A DNA stretch of 5,160 nt, taken from assembly GCA_022574115.1 (NCBI GenBank), contig JACZSS010000262.1:1-5160 (forward strand). Reading direction: 5' to 3'. Position 1 is the first letter of the stretch. Each line of letters starts with the position of its first letter. Under the pieces are notes generated by a model. The model saw nothing but the letters and a program-made list of their open reading frames with translations, did not search any database and was not told where the DNA came from. Shown here one piece after another: positions 1 through 4,921 of this stretch. This DNA is from Candidatus Heimdallarchaeota archaeon. GTDB taxonomy: Archaea > Asgardarchaeota > Heimdallarchaeia > Heimdallarchaeales > Kariarchaeaceae. A program made the position numbers and the translations under genes.

Positions 1-72
1 TAAGCCAAAGTAAAATACCAATTCATCCTTTAACCAATCAATAATATAATTAATTGAATGATAAACATTCAA
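1..72 (-). CDS. possible 5' end of a leftward gene (partial, start uncertain)
   Basis: Reading the minus strand, a frame beginning with TTG at 72-70 stays open to the window edge. Its last residues read IDWLKDELVFYFGL, which has the composition of a real protein. A second candidate start is ATG at 26-24, in another frame (MNWYFTLA). It has an AT-rich TATA-like stretch about 20-25 bases before it (41-54 on the plus strand), slightly short for a leaderless promoter. Only 8 to 24 codons are visible, so neither frame can be assigned a family. The inverted repeats at 30-88 would overlap the beginning of the gene if the TTG start were right. The idea that a leftward gene starts here is an inference from frame, composition and position after a long gap. 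Confidence 0.22.
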   Translation of the reverse strand, partial: MNVYHSINYIIDWLKDELVFYFGL

Positions 73-88
73 TCAAATGATTGGTTAA
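30..88. repeat. nested perfect inverted repeats (large hairpin or cruciform)
   Basis: The outer arms TTAACCAATCA (30-40) and TGATTGGTTAA (78-88) are exact reverse complements over 11 bases. Inside them ATTGAATG (53-60) and CATTCAAT (66-73) pair exactly over 8 bases around a 5-base loop. The result is one long interrupted stem. The right outer arm lies inside repeat X; the second X copy near 2205 has no matching left arm, so the fold is not conserved between the copies. No function can be assigned. Confidence 0.6.
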
Positions 89-112
89 TCTTAGGACATA
101 CTAGATCGGTTT
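74..112 (+). repeat. intergenic repeat X, copy 1
   Basis: This 39-base block aligns without gaps to 2205-2243, with about 30 of 39 identical positions by hand count. Shared strings include CAAATGA, GGTTA, CTTA, GAC and AGATCG. Here X precedes repeat Y by about 40 bases, whereas at the second locus X follows Y. The mismatches show no excess at third codon positions in the best plus-strand frame, so a conserved coding exon is not indicated. Confidence 0.5.
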
Positions 113-121
113 ACCGTAGTA
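99..121. repeat. imperfect palindrome, 23 bp
   Basis: TACTA (99-103) mirrors TAGTA (117-121), and between them CGGT (107-110) mirrors ACCG (113-116) around TT. The three bases GAT at 104-106 are unpaired. The arrangement could be a protein-binding dyad. It overlaps the end of repeat X, and the second X copy does not preserve it. Confidence 0.35.
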
Positions 122-151
122 AATAAGTCTCGATAACCTGAGATATTCAAT

Positions 152-200
152 TGCGTCTTATGAATACGATGCGGATTTCGACGAACTTGCTAGTTTGAGC
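152..200 (+). repeat. intergenic repeat Y, copy 1
   Basis: This block aligns without gaps to 2093-2141, with 38 of 49 identical positions by hand count. Similarity probably continues upstream to a shared CTGAGAT (138-144 here, 2066-2072 in the other copy) with a gap of about 13 bases. In one plus-strand frame both copies read YEY, two residues, D/N, F, one residue, then ELASLS. The mismatches fall mostly at codon positions 1 and 2, which argues against protein-level selection now. It may be the remnant of a duplicated gene or a non-coding element. Confidence 0.6.
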
Positions 201-247
201 AATTCCATATATTTAATTTCTTGAAATTTCTTAATATTGTAATCTGT

Positions 248-268
248 AATACGCAGAAAATGCGTATT
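248..268. repeat. perfect 8-bp hairpin
   Basis: AATACGCA (248-255) and TGCGTATT (261-268) are exact reverse complements around the loop GAAAA. The right arm with its preceding As (AAATGCGTATT) also occurs at the start of repeat Y copy 2 (2090-2100), suggesting a related sequence element. On the minus strand it lies just beyond the T-rich tract that may end the TPR transcript. Confidence 0.55.
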
Positions 269-270
269 GG

Positions 271-284
271 AAAAATTAAAAAAA
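271..284 (-). terminator. candidate archaeal T-tract terminator of the TPR gene
   Basis: On the minus strand this reads TTTTTTTAATTTTT, about 115 bases after the TPR stop codon. Archaeal RNA polymerase stops readily at such T runs without needing a hairpin. A perfect 8-bp hairpin follows directly at 268-248. It is the longest T-rich tract seen between the TPR stop and the left edge. Confidence 0.35.
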
Positions 285-317
285 CAATAGTTTATGGGAA
301 AATTTGGAATGTCAATA

Positions 318-367
318 ATTACCCTCGGTCCTGGGTAATGAGCACAGCGGAGGTCATCGTAAACGAT
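318..367. other. GC-richer structured patch with two small hairpins
   Basis: ATTACCC (318-324) pairs exactly with GGGTAAT (333-339) around an 8-base loop. ATCG (356-359) pairs with CGAT (364-367) around TAAA. The patch is clearly richer in G+C than the DNA around it, which in an AT-rich genome can mark a structured RNA. I could not fit it to a tRNA, a C/D guide or an H/ACA guide. It lies 30-80 bases after the TPR stop codon and may simply be 3' untranslated structure. Confidence 0.25.
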
Positions 368-397
368 TGTGAAAATAGAATTGCAAACATTCGATTG

Positions 398-1882
398 TCA
401 CTCATTACGTCCAATCTTAGTAAAATAATCTAGAAAATTGTCTCTTATCCTGTCGAATGTGAAAATCAAAGTTGAAATATCCACAAGGATATCCTCCCCT
501 TGTAAAATCAATCCAATATCTGAAGGTAGTAATTCAAGCCATAACTTCAGCGGTGCTAATTCAACCCCAATTAGGTTAGTCAGGTTCTGAAGTTTGATTA
601 CCTCGTTTTGGGTTAGAATAATCACAAGTTGGTCAACCTTCTGCTCATATTCTTTAACTGCTCTTTGTTCTTCAATTAAACCTATAATACCCTCCCGATA
701 ATCAATCCAATCACTGCGATTTATTTCCTTTAGTATTGAAAAATCCAATTCAATTATTTTGTCAATAATTGGTATTTGGTTGATAAAATTTTGATTTTCG
801 AAGAGTAATCTTAGCTGCTCAGTCAACGACAAATATAATTGCTCTTGATCCGACACGGGATTTTCTGACGCAATTTCCGTTTGCCGTTGAGGAGTAATCA
901 CCTCCTGTTTCTCTTCAAATAAATCTGGATTTGATTCGCGAAGCTGATTAATGTCGTAAATAGCCAGTATATTTTCAGGTTCTAGCATTAGTACTTGATT
1001 AAGTGCCCATACAGCATCCTCAAGCCTTCCATCTGTCCGGTTTTTATTGGCTAAGTTTAACAAAATCTTAACTTTGTCCCTTCTTGCAAGATAATTACTT
1101 GGATCCAACTCAAGCGTCTCTTCAATAACTTCCAAGGCTTCTATCAACTTACCGCTTTCACGTAACTCACTCCCCAAAATTTCTAAAATCTCCATCTTGG
1201 CTGATCTTAAATTTACATTATCTGGATCGAGTTTTATAGCATTATCAAGCTCTAAATTAGCATTAAAATAATTTCCGGACTGTTTAAACTTAGTGCTCAA
1301 GGTGAAATGAATTTCTGCTTTTGAATTCATCAAGATTTTGTTACTCGGTAACAAATCCAATGCTAAGTGATAGATATTCAGAGCTTCAGCAGATTGATTT
1401 AATTTAATTTTCACATCCGCGTCTGCCTGAGTCTGAGTAACTAAGCGAGTCTGTAATTGTCCAAGCCCATCTAAAATCTTTTGATTACCTGGAAACTTAA
1501 GCACCAGTTTAATGAATCCTTTAACTCCAGAGTGAAAATCTCTAACTTTGATTATTAAATCAAAGAGCTCTCTCCATAGATTTTCATCTACTTCGATTAA
1601 GGTGATCACTTCGTCAAGATGTTTTTGGTAAGAATTAATTTTGCCAACATCGTAAAGAAAGCGACTTTTTTCGGAGATATAGGTTACATCTTTACTATGC
1701 ACCTGGCTTAACTTATCAAATGCCTCATAAGCCTCTTCAATCTTTCCCAATTTTTCAAGGGTTAAGGCATTATAGAGCATTAATTCTCCATTGTCAGGAT
1801 CTTTTTTCAGTCCTTTTTTGGCATTTTTATTGGCTTTCTTATAATTACCATTAAAATAAAGTTGCTTGACCTTGTCTTCCAT
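398..1882 (-). CDS. TPR-repeat protein with C-terminal winged-helix/PCI-like domain
   Basis: The frame is open from a TTG at 1969 (523 residues). I prefer the ATG at 1882-1880 (494 residues) because TTG is weak, no ribosome binding site precedes it, and a TATA-like box at 1915-1924 fits a short leader before the ATG. Numbering from the TTG, TPR-type helical pairs are visible at about 33-62, 63-90, 187-210, 222-252, 263-292 and 303-333, several ending in the typical LDPDN, LDPSN or LEPEN. A charged, Q/E-rich linker (345-378) follows, then a helical segment (378-445), and a region at about 446-498 that reads like a winged helix: 'IKLQNLTNLIG', then 'LKLWLELLPSD' and 'LILQGEDILVDI'. TPR arrays bind protein partners, so this is probably a cytoplasmic scaffold or adaptor. 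No signal peptide or membrane segment is seen. The partner is unknown, and the winged helix is an inference from sequence pattern. Confidence 0.85.
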   Translation of the reverse strand: MEDKVKQLYFNGNYKKANKNAKKGLKKDPDNGELMLYNALTLEKLGKIEEAYEAFDKLSQVHSKDVTYISEKSRFLYDVGKINSYQKHLDEVITLIEVDENLWRELFDLIIKVRDFHSGVKGFIKLVLKFPGNQKILDGLGQLQTRLVTQTQADADVKIKLNQSAEALNIYHLALDLLPSNKILMNSKAEIHFTLSTKFKQSGNYFNANLELDNAIKLDPDNVNLRSAKMEILEILGSELRESGKLIEALEVIEETLELDPSNYLARRDKVKILLNLANKNRTDGRLEDAVWALNQVLMLEPENILAIYDINQLRESNPDLFEEKQEVITPQRQTEIASENPVSDQEQLYLSLTEQLRLLFENQNFINQIPIIDKIIELDFSILKEINRSDWIDYREGIIGLIEEQRAVKEYEQKVDQLVIILTQNEVIKLQNLTNLIGVELAPLKLWLELLPSDIGLILQGEDILVDISTLIFTFDRIRDNFLDYFTKIGRNE

Positions 1883-1914
1883 TGGTTTGGTTCTAGATAG
1901 AAATAATTCGCTGT

Positions 1915-1931
1915 TATTTAATAATTTTATC
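1915..1931 (-). promoter_or_regulatory. candidate TATA box for the TPR gene
   Basis: On the minus strand TTATTAAATA (1924-1915) is preceded by AAAA. Its centre is about 37 bases before the ATG at 1882, which would give a leader of roughly a dozen bases. The sequence is simple and AT-rich, so it may be fortuitous. It supports the ATG start over the TTG at 1969. Confidence 0.3.
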
Positions 1932-2092
1932 AGACAGGAGTTGATGTAACTATTAAAATCAAGCTCCAAATTAACTATTATTGATGTTTCATTGTTAGTC
2001 TTGTCGATTTTGATAAAAATAACCCTGAAGACAATTTATTCCTTTGATCACCTCATCCCTTATGACTGAGATCTATCCCTCAAAATTCCAAA

Positions 2093-2141
2093 TGCGTATT
2101 ATGAATACAGTATGAATTTCCAAGAATTAGCCAGTTTGAGC
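2093..2141 (+). repeat. intergenic repeat Y, copy 2
   Basis: This is the partner of 152-200 (38 of 49 identical, ungapped). It contains the near-palindromic core GTATT-ATG-AATAC at 2096-2108; in copy 1 the corresponding core has one change in each arm. In the plus-strand frame it reads YYEYSMNFQELASLSD, sharing ELASLS with copy 1. Confidence 0.6.
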
Positions 2142-2204
2142 GACTTCGAATGTCAGATCAACTTAAATTTAAACCTTGGTTAAATTAGATAACAGCAATT
2201 TATT

Positions 2205-2243
2205 CAAATGAACGGTTATGCTTAAGACCGACAAGATCGATTT
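2205..2243 (+). repeat. intergenic repeat X, copy 2
   Basis: This is the partner of 74-112 (about 30 of 39 identical, ungapped), in the same orientation. Here it lies about 60 bases after Y, the reverse of the order at the left end of the window. Confidence 0.5.
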
Positions 2244-2303
2244 TTGGTATCATGACAAATTTTTCAGTCAATTGGAAGTACTATTATTTTTCATTTTGAA
2301 CAA

Positions 2304-3950
2304 CTAAAGTATCTCAGAATCGGATCCTGGATTCTCAAGCAATAATTTTCTTAATAGAGCGACAGGTGTTGCACCATATTTCATAAAGTTATCATGAAAT
2401 TCTTTCAATGAAAATGAATCACCTTTTTCTTTTTTGTAATCCTCTCTGAGTTTCATAATCATTAATTTCCCGAGGGTATAGTTAAGATATTCTGGATTGT
2501 CAACTCCTCGTCTCGCTTCTTTTAATGCTGCGTCCTCTGTCAACAATCCTTTTTCAATAAATAAATATTTAGCTTCTTCAACAGTCATCCCTTGAGTATG
2601 CATTTTGATCGATGCGACAAATCGACAATTGCGAACCAATGCCCATTGCAGTTGTCCAACATGAACACTCGTATGATCATAGAGATCATATCCCAACTCA
2701 ATTGCCAATTCCTCAGTGTAGTGAGCCCAGCCTTCAAGTGTTGTTATTGAGAATGACAGCTGCCTCACAATCTTGGACTTGAGGGTTTTTATCCACAATA
2801 TATGAAGGAAATGGCCTGGCCAAACCTCATGAATCGTTACGGTTTCTAATGCACCTCGGGCAAAAGATTTCATATATTCACTCTTTCGCTCCTCATCCCA
2901 ATCTGCATCAGGTGTTGTTATGTAATAAAATGACTCATCATTGACTGCATCCTCCCCTATCCCTGAAGGGTTCATGGCTGCAAAGGTGAAAGCTCTCATA
3001 GCCATTGGGGTTTCGACGACTTTTACTTGAGCTGTGAGATCAGGTATTGTCACCAAATCCTGGTCAATTACAAATTGCTTAGATCGCTCGGTTGCCGCAG
3101 CAGCCTCTTTATACAGATCTTCCGGTTTAGGTTTGTCATTCATGATTTTATCAAGAAAATCATCACCTTCACGATCCTTAATACTCATCAACATTGAGTA
3201 ATTTCGTTCAAGATCTCGATTCGCAATTTCTAGCAGCCGTTCAACGGTAAGGTCTACCAATTCATTTCTAGCCAAAATCTGTAGATATTTTTCCTTACCT
3301 AATGCAAATCCATCACTCGCATTCTCCATCTTACCATCGAGGTAGTCCTTGAATTTCTCTAACTCGCTAACTAGTGCTTGATTAATTGTAGTCCATTCTT
3401 CCACCAGCCCAGAGTCTTTTGCCTGCGCAACAAAGTCGATCAATTTATCTTTAAAATATGCGATGTTTGCACCTAACATGAGATCAGAATTAACAATCTT
3501 ATCTCGTGGAAGTATCTCGTTTAATTGATTTGGTGCAATCTTCAAATTCTCAATCACTCCTTTCTCTGTCTCGATGATATGTCTAACGCGGGTATCAACT
3601 GACGCATATGATCTAACGGAGTAGACCTGTGGAATTGAAAATAAATTTTCAAAAAATGCTGCCGGTGTGTCTTCAAAAGGCTTCCTTTCTGTCAAGTTGT
3701 AGACCTCCTGTCGTAAACGAGTCTCCACAAGCAGACCCTCTAAATAGATGATTTTCTGGTTTTTATCGACTTGGTCTAAAAAGGATTCGACATACGCCAA
3801 CTGATCCATTACTTCGGCCACTCTCTTCTGAATAGCTTCCTTTGATAAACTTGGTACTTTACCAAAAGCACGTTTAATATCAAGAAATTGACCGAATCCG
3901 GGATTCGCGTCGATCCAGCGATCGCCAATTTCCTCTAACTTTGACACCAT
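2304..3950 (-). CDS. DUF885-family protein (putative zinc metallopeptidase)
   Basis: The protein has 548 residues, the usual size for this family when no signal peptide is present. The N-terminal two thirds are helical and carry family features, including the stretch around 212-250 (FALGKEKYLQIL, then LLEIANRDLERN). The putative zinc site is HEVWPGH at 374-380 (His374, Glu375, His380), followed by EGWAHYTEEL at 406-415, whose Glu406 is the likely third ligand. The arrangement resembles HExxH-type metalloenzymes, though the biochemical role of DUF885 proteins is poorly known and the peptidase activity is inferred. There is no signal peptide or lipobox, so it is predicted cytoplasmic, unlike many bacterial relatives that are exported. 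The start is the ATG at 3950, with a TATA-like box at the spacing of a leaderless mRNA. It is divergent from the VOC gene and stands 421 bases upstream of the TPR gene. Confidence 0.9.
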   Translation of the reverse strand: MVSKLEEIGDRWIDANPGFGQFLDIKRAFGKVPSLSKEAIQKRVAEVMDQLAYVESFLDQVDKNQKIIYLEGLLVETRLRQEVYNLTERKPFEDTPAAFFENLFSIPQVYSVRSYASVDTRVRHIIETEKGVIENLKIAPNQLNEILPRDKIVNSDLMLGANIAYFKDKLIDFVAQAKDSGLVEEWTTINQALVSELEKFKDYLDGKMENASDGFALGKEKYLQILARNELVDLTVERLLEIANRDLERNYSMLMSIKDREGDDFLDKIMNDKPKPEDLYKEAAAATERSKQFVIDQDLVTIPDLTAQVKVVETPMAMRAFTFAAMNPSGIGEDAVNDESFYYITTPDADWDEERKSEYMKSFARGALETVTIHEVWPGHFLHILWIKTLKSKIVRQLSFSITTLEGWAHYTEELAIELGYDLYDHTSVHVGQLQWALVRNCRFVASIKMHTQGMTVEEAKYLFIEKGLLTEDAALKEARRGVDNPEYLNYTLGKLMIMKLREDYKKEKGDSFSLKEFHDNFMKYGATPVALLRKLLLENPGSDSEIL

Positions 3951-3970
3951 ATGTTATTTCAACTTTCATG

Positions 3971-3987
3971 TTATTTATCAATTTTTC
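3971..3987 (-). promoter_or_regulatory. archaeal-type promoter of the DUF885 gene
   Basis: On the minus strand a purine-rich GGAAAAATT (3987-3979, BRE-like) leads into GATAAATAA (3979-3971). The box is centred 25 bases before the ATG at 3950, so transcription would begin at or next to the start codon. No Shine-Dalgarno motif precedes the ATG. Confidence 0.5.
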
Positions 3988-4069
3988 CTACTGATCCATC
4001 GAAACGATTAGGTAAACTGAAAAACTCTTTGGAAATCATTTACTCATTTTAAAGCCCCCTAAGTCGAGG

Positions 4070-4115
4070 TTGAATCAATGAAGAGTATTTGTTTCTTCAT
4101 AATTAAAGAATTCAA
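4070..4115. promoter_or_regulatory. nested dyad upstream of the VOC promoter (possible operator)
   Basis: ATGAAGA (4078-4084) and TCTTCAT (4094-4100) are exact reverse complements around 9 bases. TTGAAT (4070-4075) and ATTCAA (4110-4115) form a further outer pair. The structure lies 20-65 bases before the VOC TATA box in a 213-base divergent promoter region, where a regulator controlling one or both genes could bind. Binding is an inference. Confidence 0.3.
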
Positions 4116-4125
4116 TAAGTCGGGT

Positions 4126-4146
4126 AAAAACAAATTTTATAAAATT
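4126..4146 (+). promoter_or_regulatory. archaeal-type promoter of the VOC gene
   Basis: A purine-rich stretch (AAAAACAAA, 4126-4134) leads into the palindromic TTTTATAAAA at 4135-4144. The box centre is about 24-25 bases before the ATG at 4164, the position expected if the mRNA starts at the start codon. No ribosome binding site is visible. The spacing matches that of the divergent DUF885 gene. Confidence 0.55.
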
Positions 4147-4163
4147 CTGCTCAAAAATAAACC

Positions 4164-4520
4164 ATGCTCGAAAAAATATCGTATGTAGTGATTTATGTCA
4201 CAAATATGGATCGATCAATTGAATTCTATACTAAAAAATTAGGTTGCGAAATTGTCTTCGAATCACCAGAATTTACCCATCTATCAATTTCTGGACATGA
4301 GACTAAAATTGGTCTTCATTCCACAGGAGGTGAATATTCCGGACAAAGAATTTCAACGGAGGTCACCTTTGAAGTGAGTAGTGCTAGAGAAATCCAAAAA
4401 CAGCTGGAAGAACGGGGAGTAGAATTTTTCCGTGATGCAGTTATAATTGCACCAAATACTTGGATAGCAAATTTTAGAGATCCGGATAATAACAATTTAT
4501 CAATAACCTCATCAAAATGA
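4164..4520 (+). CDS. VOC-family (glyoxalase/bleomycin-resistance fold) protein
   Basis: A complete single-domain VOC protein of 118 residues. Two βαβββ modules are visible. The first has the signature VVIYVTNMDRSIEFYTKKLG (residues 8-27) and the strand KIGLHS (48-53). The second has TEVTFEVSSAREIQKQLEER (65-84) and the closing FRDPDNNNLSI (104-114). VOC proteins often bind a divalent metal through a His in the first strand and a Glu in the last (DPxGNxxE). Here those positions are Tyr7 and Ser113, and the usual Gly of DPDGN is Asn109. His52 and Glu66 sit near other possible ligand positions. The protein may therefore bind a small molecule without metal, or use an unusual site; the substrate cannot be named. 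The ATG start fits the leaderless promoter. Confidence 0.88.
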   Translation: MLEKISYVVIYVTNMDRSIEFYTKKLGCEIVFESPEFTHLSISGHETKIGLHSTGGEYSGQRISTEVTFEVSSAREIQKQLEERGVEFFRDAVIIAPNTWIANFRDPDNNNLSITSSK

Positions 4521-4521
4521 T

Positions 4522-4531
4522 ACTATAAATT
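4522..4531 (+). promoter_or_regulatory. weak TATA-like box before the small charged gene
   Basis: ACTATAAATT lies just after the VOC stop codon. If used, transcription would begin near 4550, leaving a leader of about 60-70 bases before the GTG at 4614 or ATG at 4623. A second AT-rich stretch (AAACAAATAAG, about 4582-4592) would place the start near the GTG. Neither is strong, and cotranscription with the VOC gene is equally possible. Confidence 0.22.
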
Positions 4532-4613
4532 CTTTGACAAATTTAATGAGCGTTTACGTGATTCTGTTGATTCTACAATTCAAACAAATAAGAACATACC
4601 TGACTCGCGGAGA

Positions 4614-4892
4614 GTGTTTCAAATGAAAGATCAAGACGAATCGGATCAATCATACGACAGAGGTGACTACCGATCATCTCGACCAGTAACCATCAAAGAG
4701 CAACGAGAGTTCGTTGAGCAAGCTAAAGAAAACGAGATAACAAGAAAAAAACAAATCGAAGATTTTTGGGAAACTGAAGAACCAACAGTTGAGTCGTTCA
4801 CAACGAACATACCTATCAACATATCAACCAAGAAAGCCAAATCAAAGAAGAAAGATGCCAAAAACGAGGAATTTACGACTTTCTTTGACTGA
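4614..4892 (+). CDS. small charged protein of unknown function
   Basis: I do not recognise a family. From the GTG at 4614 the product is 92 residues; from the ATG at 4623 it is 89. Residues 1-22 are acidic, polar and probably disordered. A helix rich in E, K and Q spans about 26-53 and ends in IEDFWE. A S/T/N/P-rich linker follows, then a lysine-rich tract (73-83) and the aromatic end FTTFFD. There is no Cys, membrane segment or signal peptide, so it is probably cytoplasmic and may bind a protein or nucleic acid. The frame is the same as that of the VOC gene and is open back to the VOC TGA (4518-4520). The 31 codons between encode a plausible amphipathic segment (FFDKFNERLRD, then IPDSRR) but contain no ATG, GTG or TTG, so the true N-terminus may be longer. 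Confidence 0.6.
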   Translation: MFQMKDQDESDQSYDRGDYRSSRPVTIKEQREFVEQAKENEITRKKQIEDFWETEEPTVESFTTNIPINISTKKAKSKKKDAKNEEFTTFFD

Positions 4893-4903
4893 GTAGTAAC
4901 TTA

Positions 4904-4916
4904 TCGTCATTGACGA
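4904..4916. repeat. 13-bp perfect palindrome after the small gene
   Basis: TCGTCA (4904-4909) mirrors TGACGA (4911-4916) about a single T. A looser outer pair is CGACT (4876-4880) with AGTCG (4916-4920). It lies in the gap between the small gene and the possible convergent frame. No T run follows closely, so it is not a clear terminator; a protein-binding site is possible. Confidence 0.35.
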
Positions 4917-4921
4917 GTCGA

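Larger units (their letters stand above)
73..397. other. intergenic region downstream of the TPR gene
   Basis: This stretch of about 325 bases has no convincing gene. A plus-strand frame running 221-433 starts with TTG, has low-complexity composition and overlaps the end of the TPR gene antisense, so it is taken as spurious. The region holds repeats X (74-112) and Y (152-200), an imperfect dyad at 99-121, a perfect hairpin at 248-268, a minus-strand T-rich tract at 271-284, and a comparatively GC-rich patch with two small hairpins at 318-367. Confidence 0.6.
1883..2303. other. intergenic region between the TPR and DUF885 genes
   Basis: These 421 bases contain the second copies of repeats Y (2093-2141) and X (2205-2243) and the TATA-like box of the TPR gene. 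No convincing gene was found. Short open stretches on the plus strand (from about 2070 to a stop near 2187, and around 2206-2300) lack good starts and correspond to the repeats. There is no strong minus-strand T run directly after the DUF885 stop. Confidence 0.55.

Noticed and set aside
318..367. tRNA or C/D or H/ACA guide RNA in the GC-rich patch
   Set aside because: There is no cloverleaf. The C and D box matches are poor, and the hairpin is too small for an H/ACA unit despite an ACA nearby.
221..433. Plus-strand 70-codon frame starting with TTG
   Set aside because: It overlaps the 3' end of the TPR gene antisense, has a weak start, low-complexity Ile/Asn/Lys-rich composition and no recognisable motif. 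It also spans hairpins and an A-rich tract.
1883..1969. 29-residue N-terminal extension of the TPR protein from the TTG at 1969
   Set aside because: TTG is a weak start without a ribosome binding site, and the extension precedes the first TPR without adding a recognisable element. A TATA-like box inside it fits the downstream ATG better. A second AT-rich stretch near 2008-2021 means the longer form is not excluded.
4546..4626. 26-codon plus frame (MSVYVILLILQFK…) ending in an ATGA overlap with ATG 4623, possible leader peptide
   Set aside because: It is short and unsupported by any ribosome binding site or conservation, and the hydrophobic run is common by chance in AT-rich DNA. It also competes with the more protein-like frame shared with the small gene.
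4667..4861. Minus-strand 64-codon frame inside the small charged gene
   Set aside because: It is the antisense shadow of a Lys/Glu-rich gene: complementary AAA/GAA codons give an artificial Phe/Ser/Leu-rich protein.
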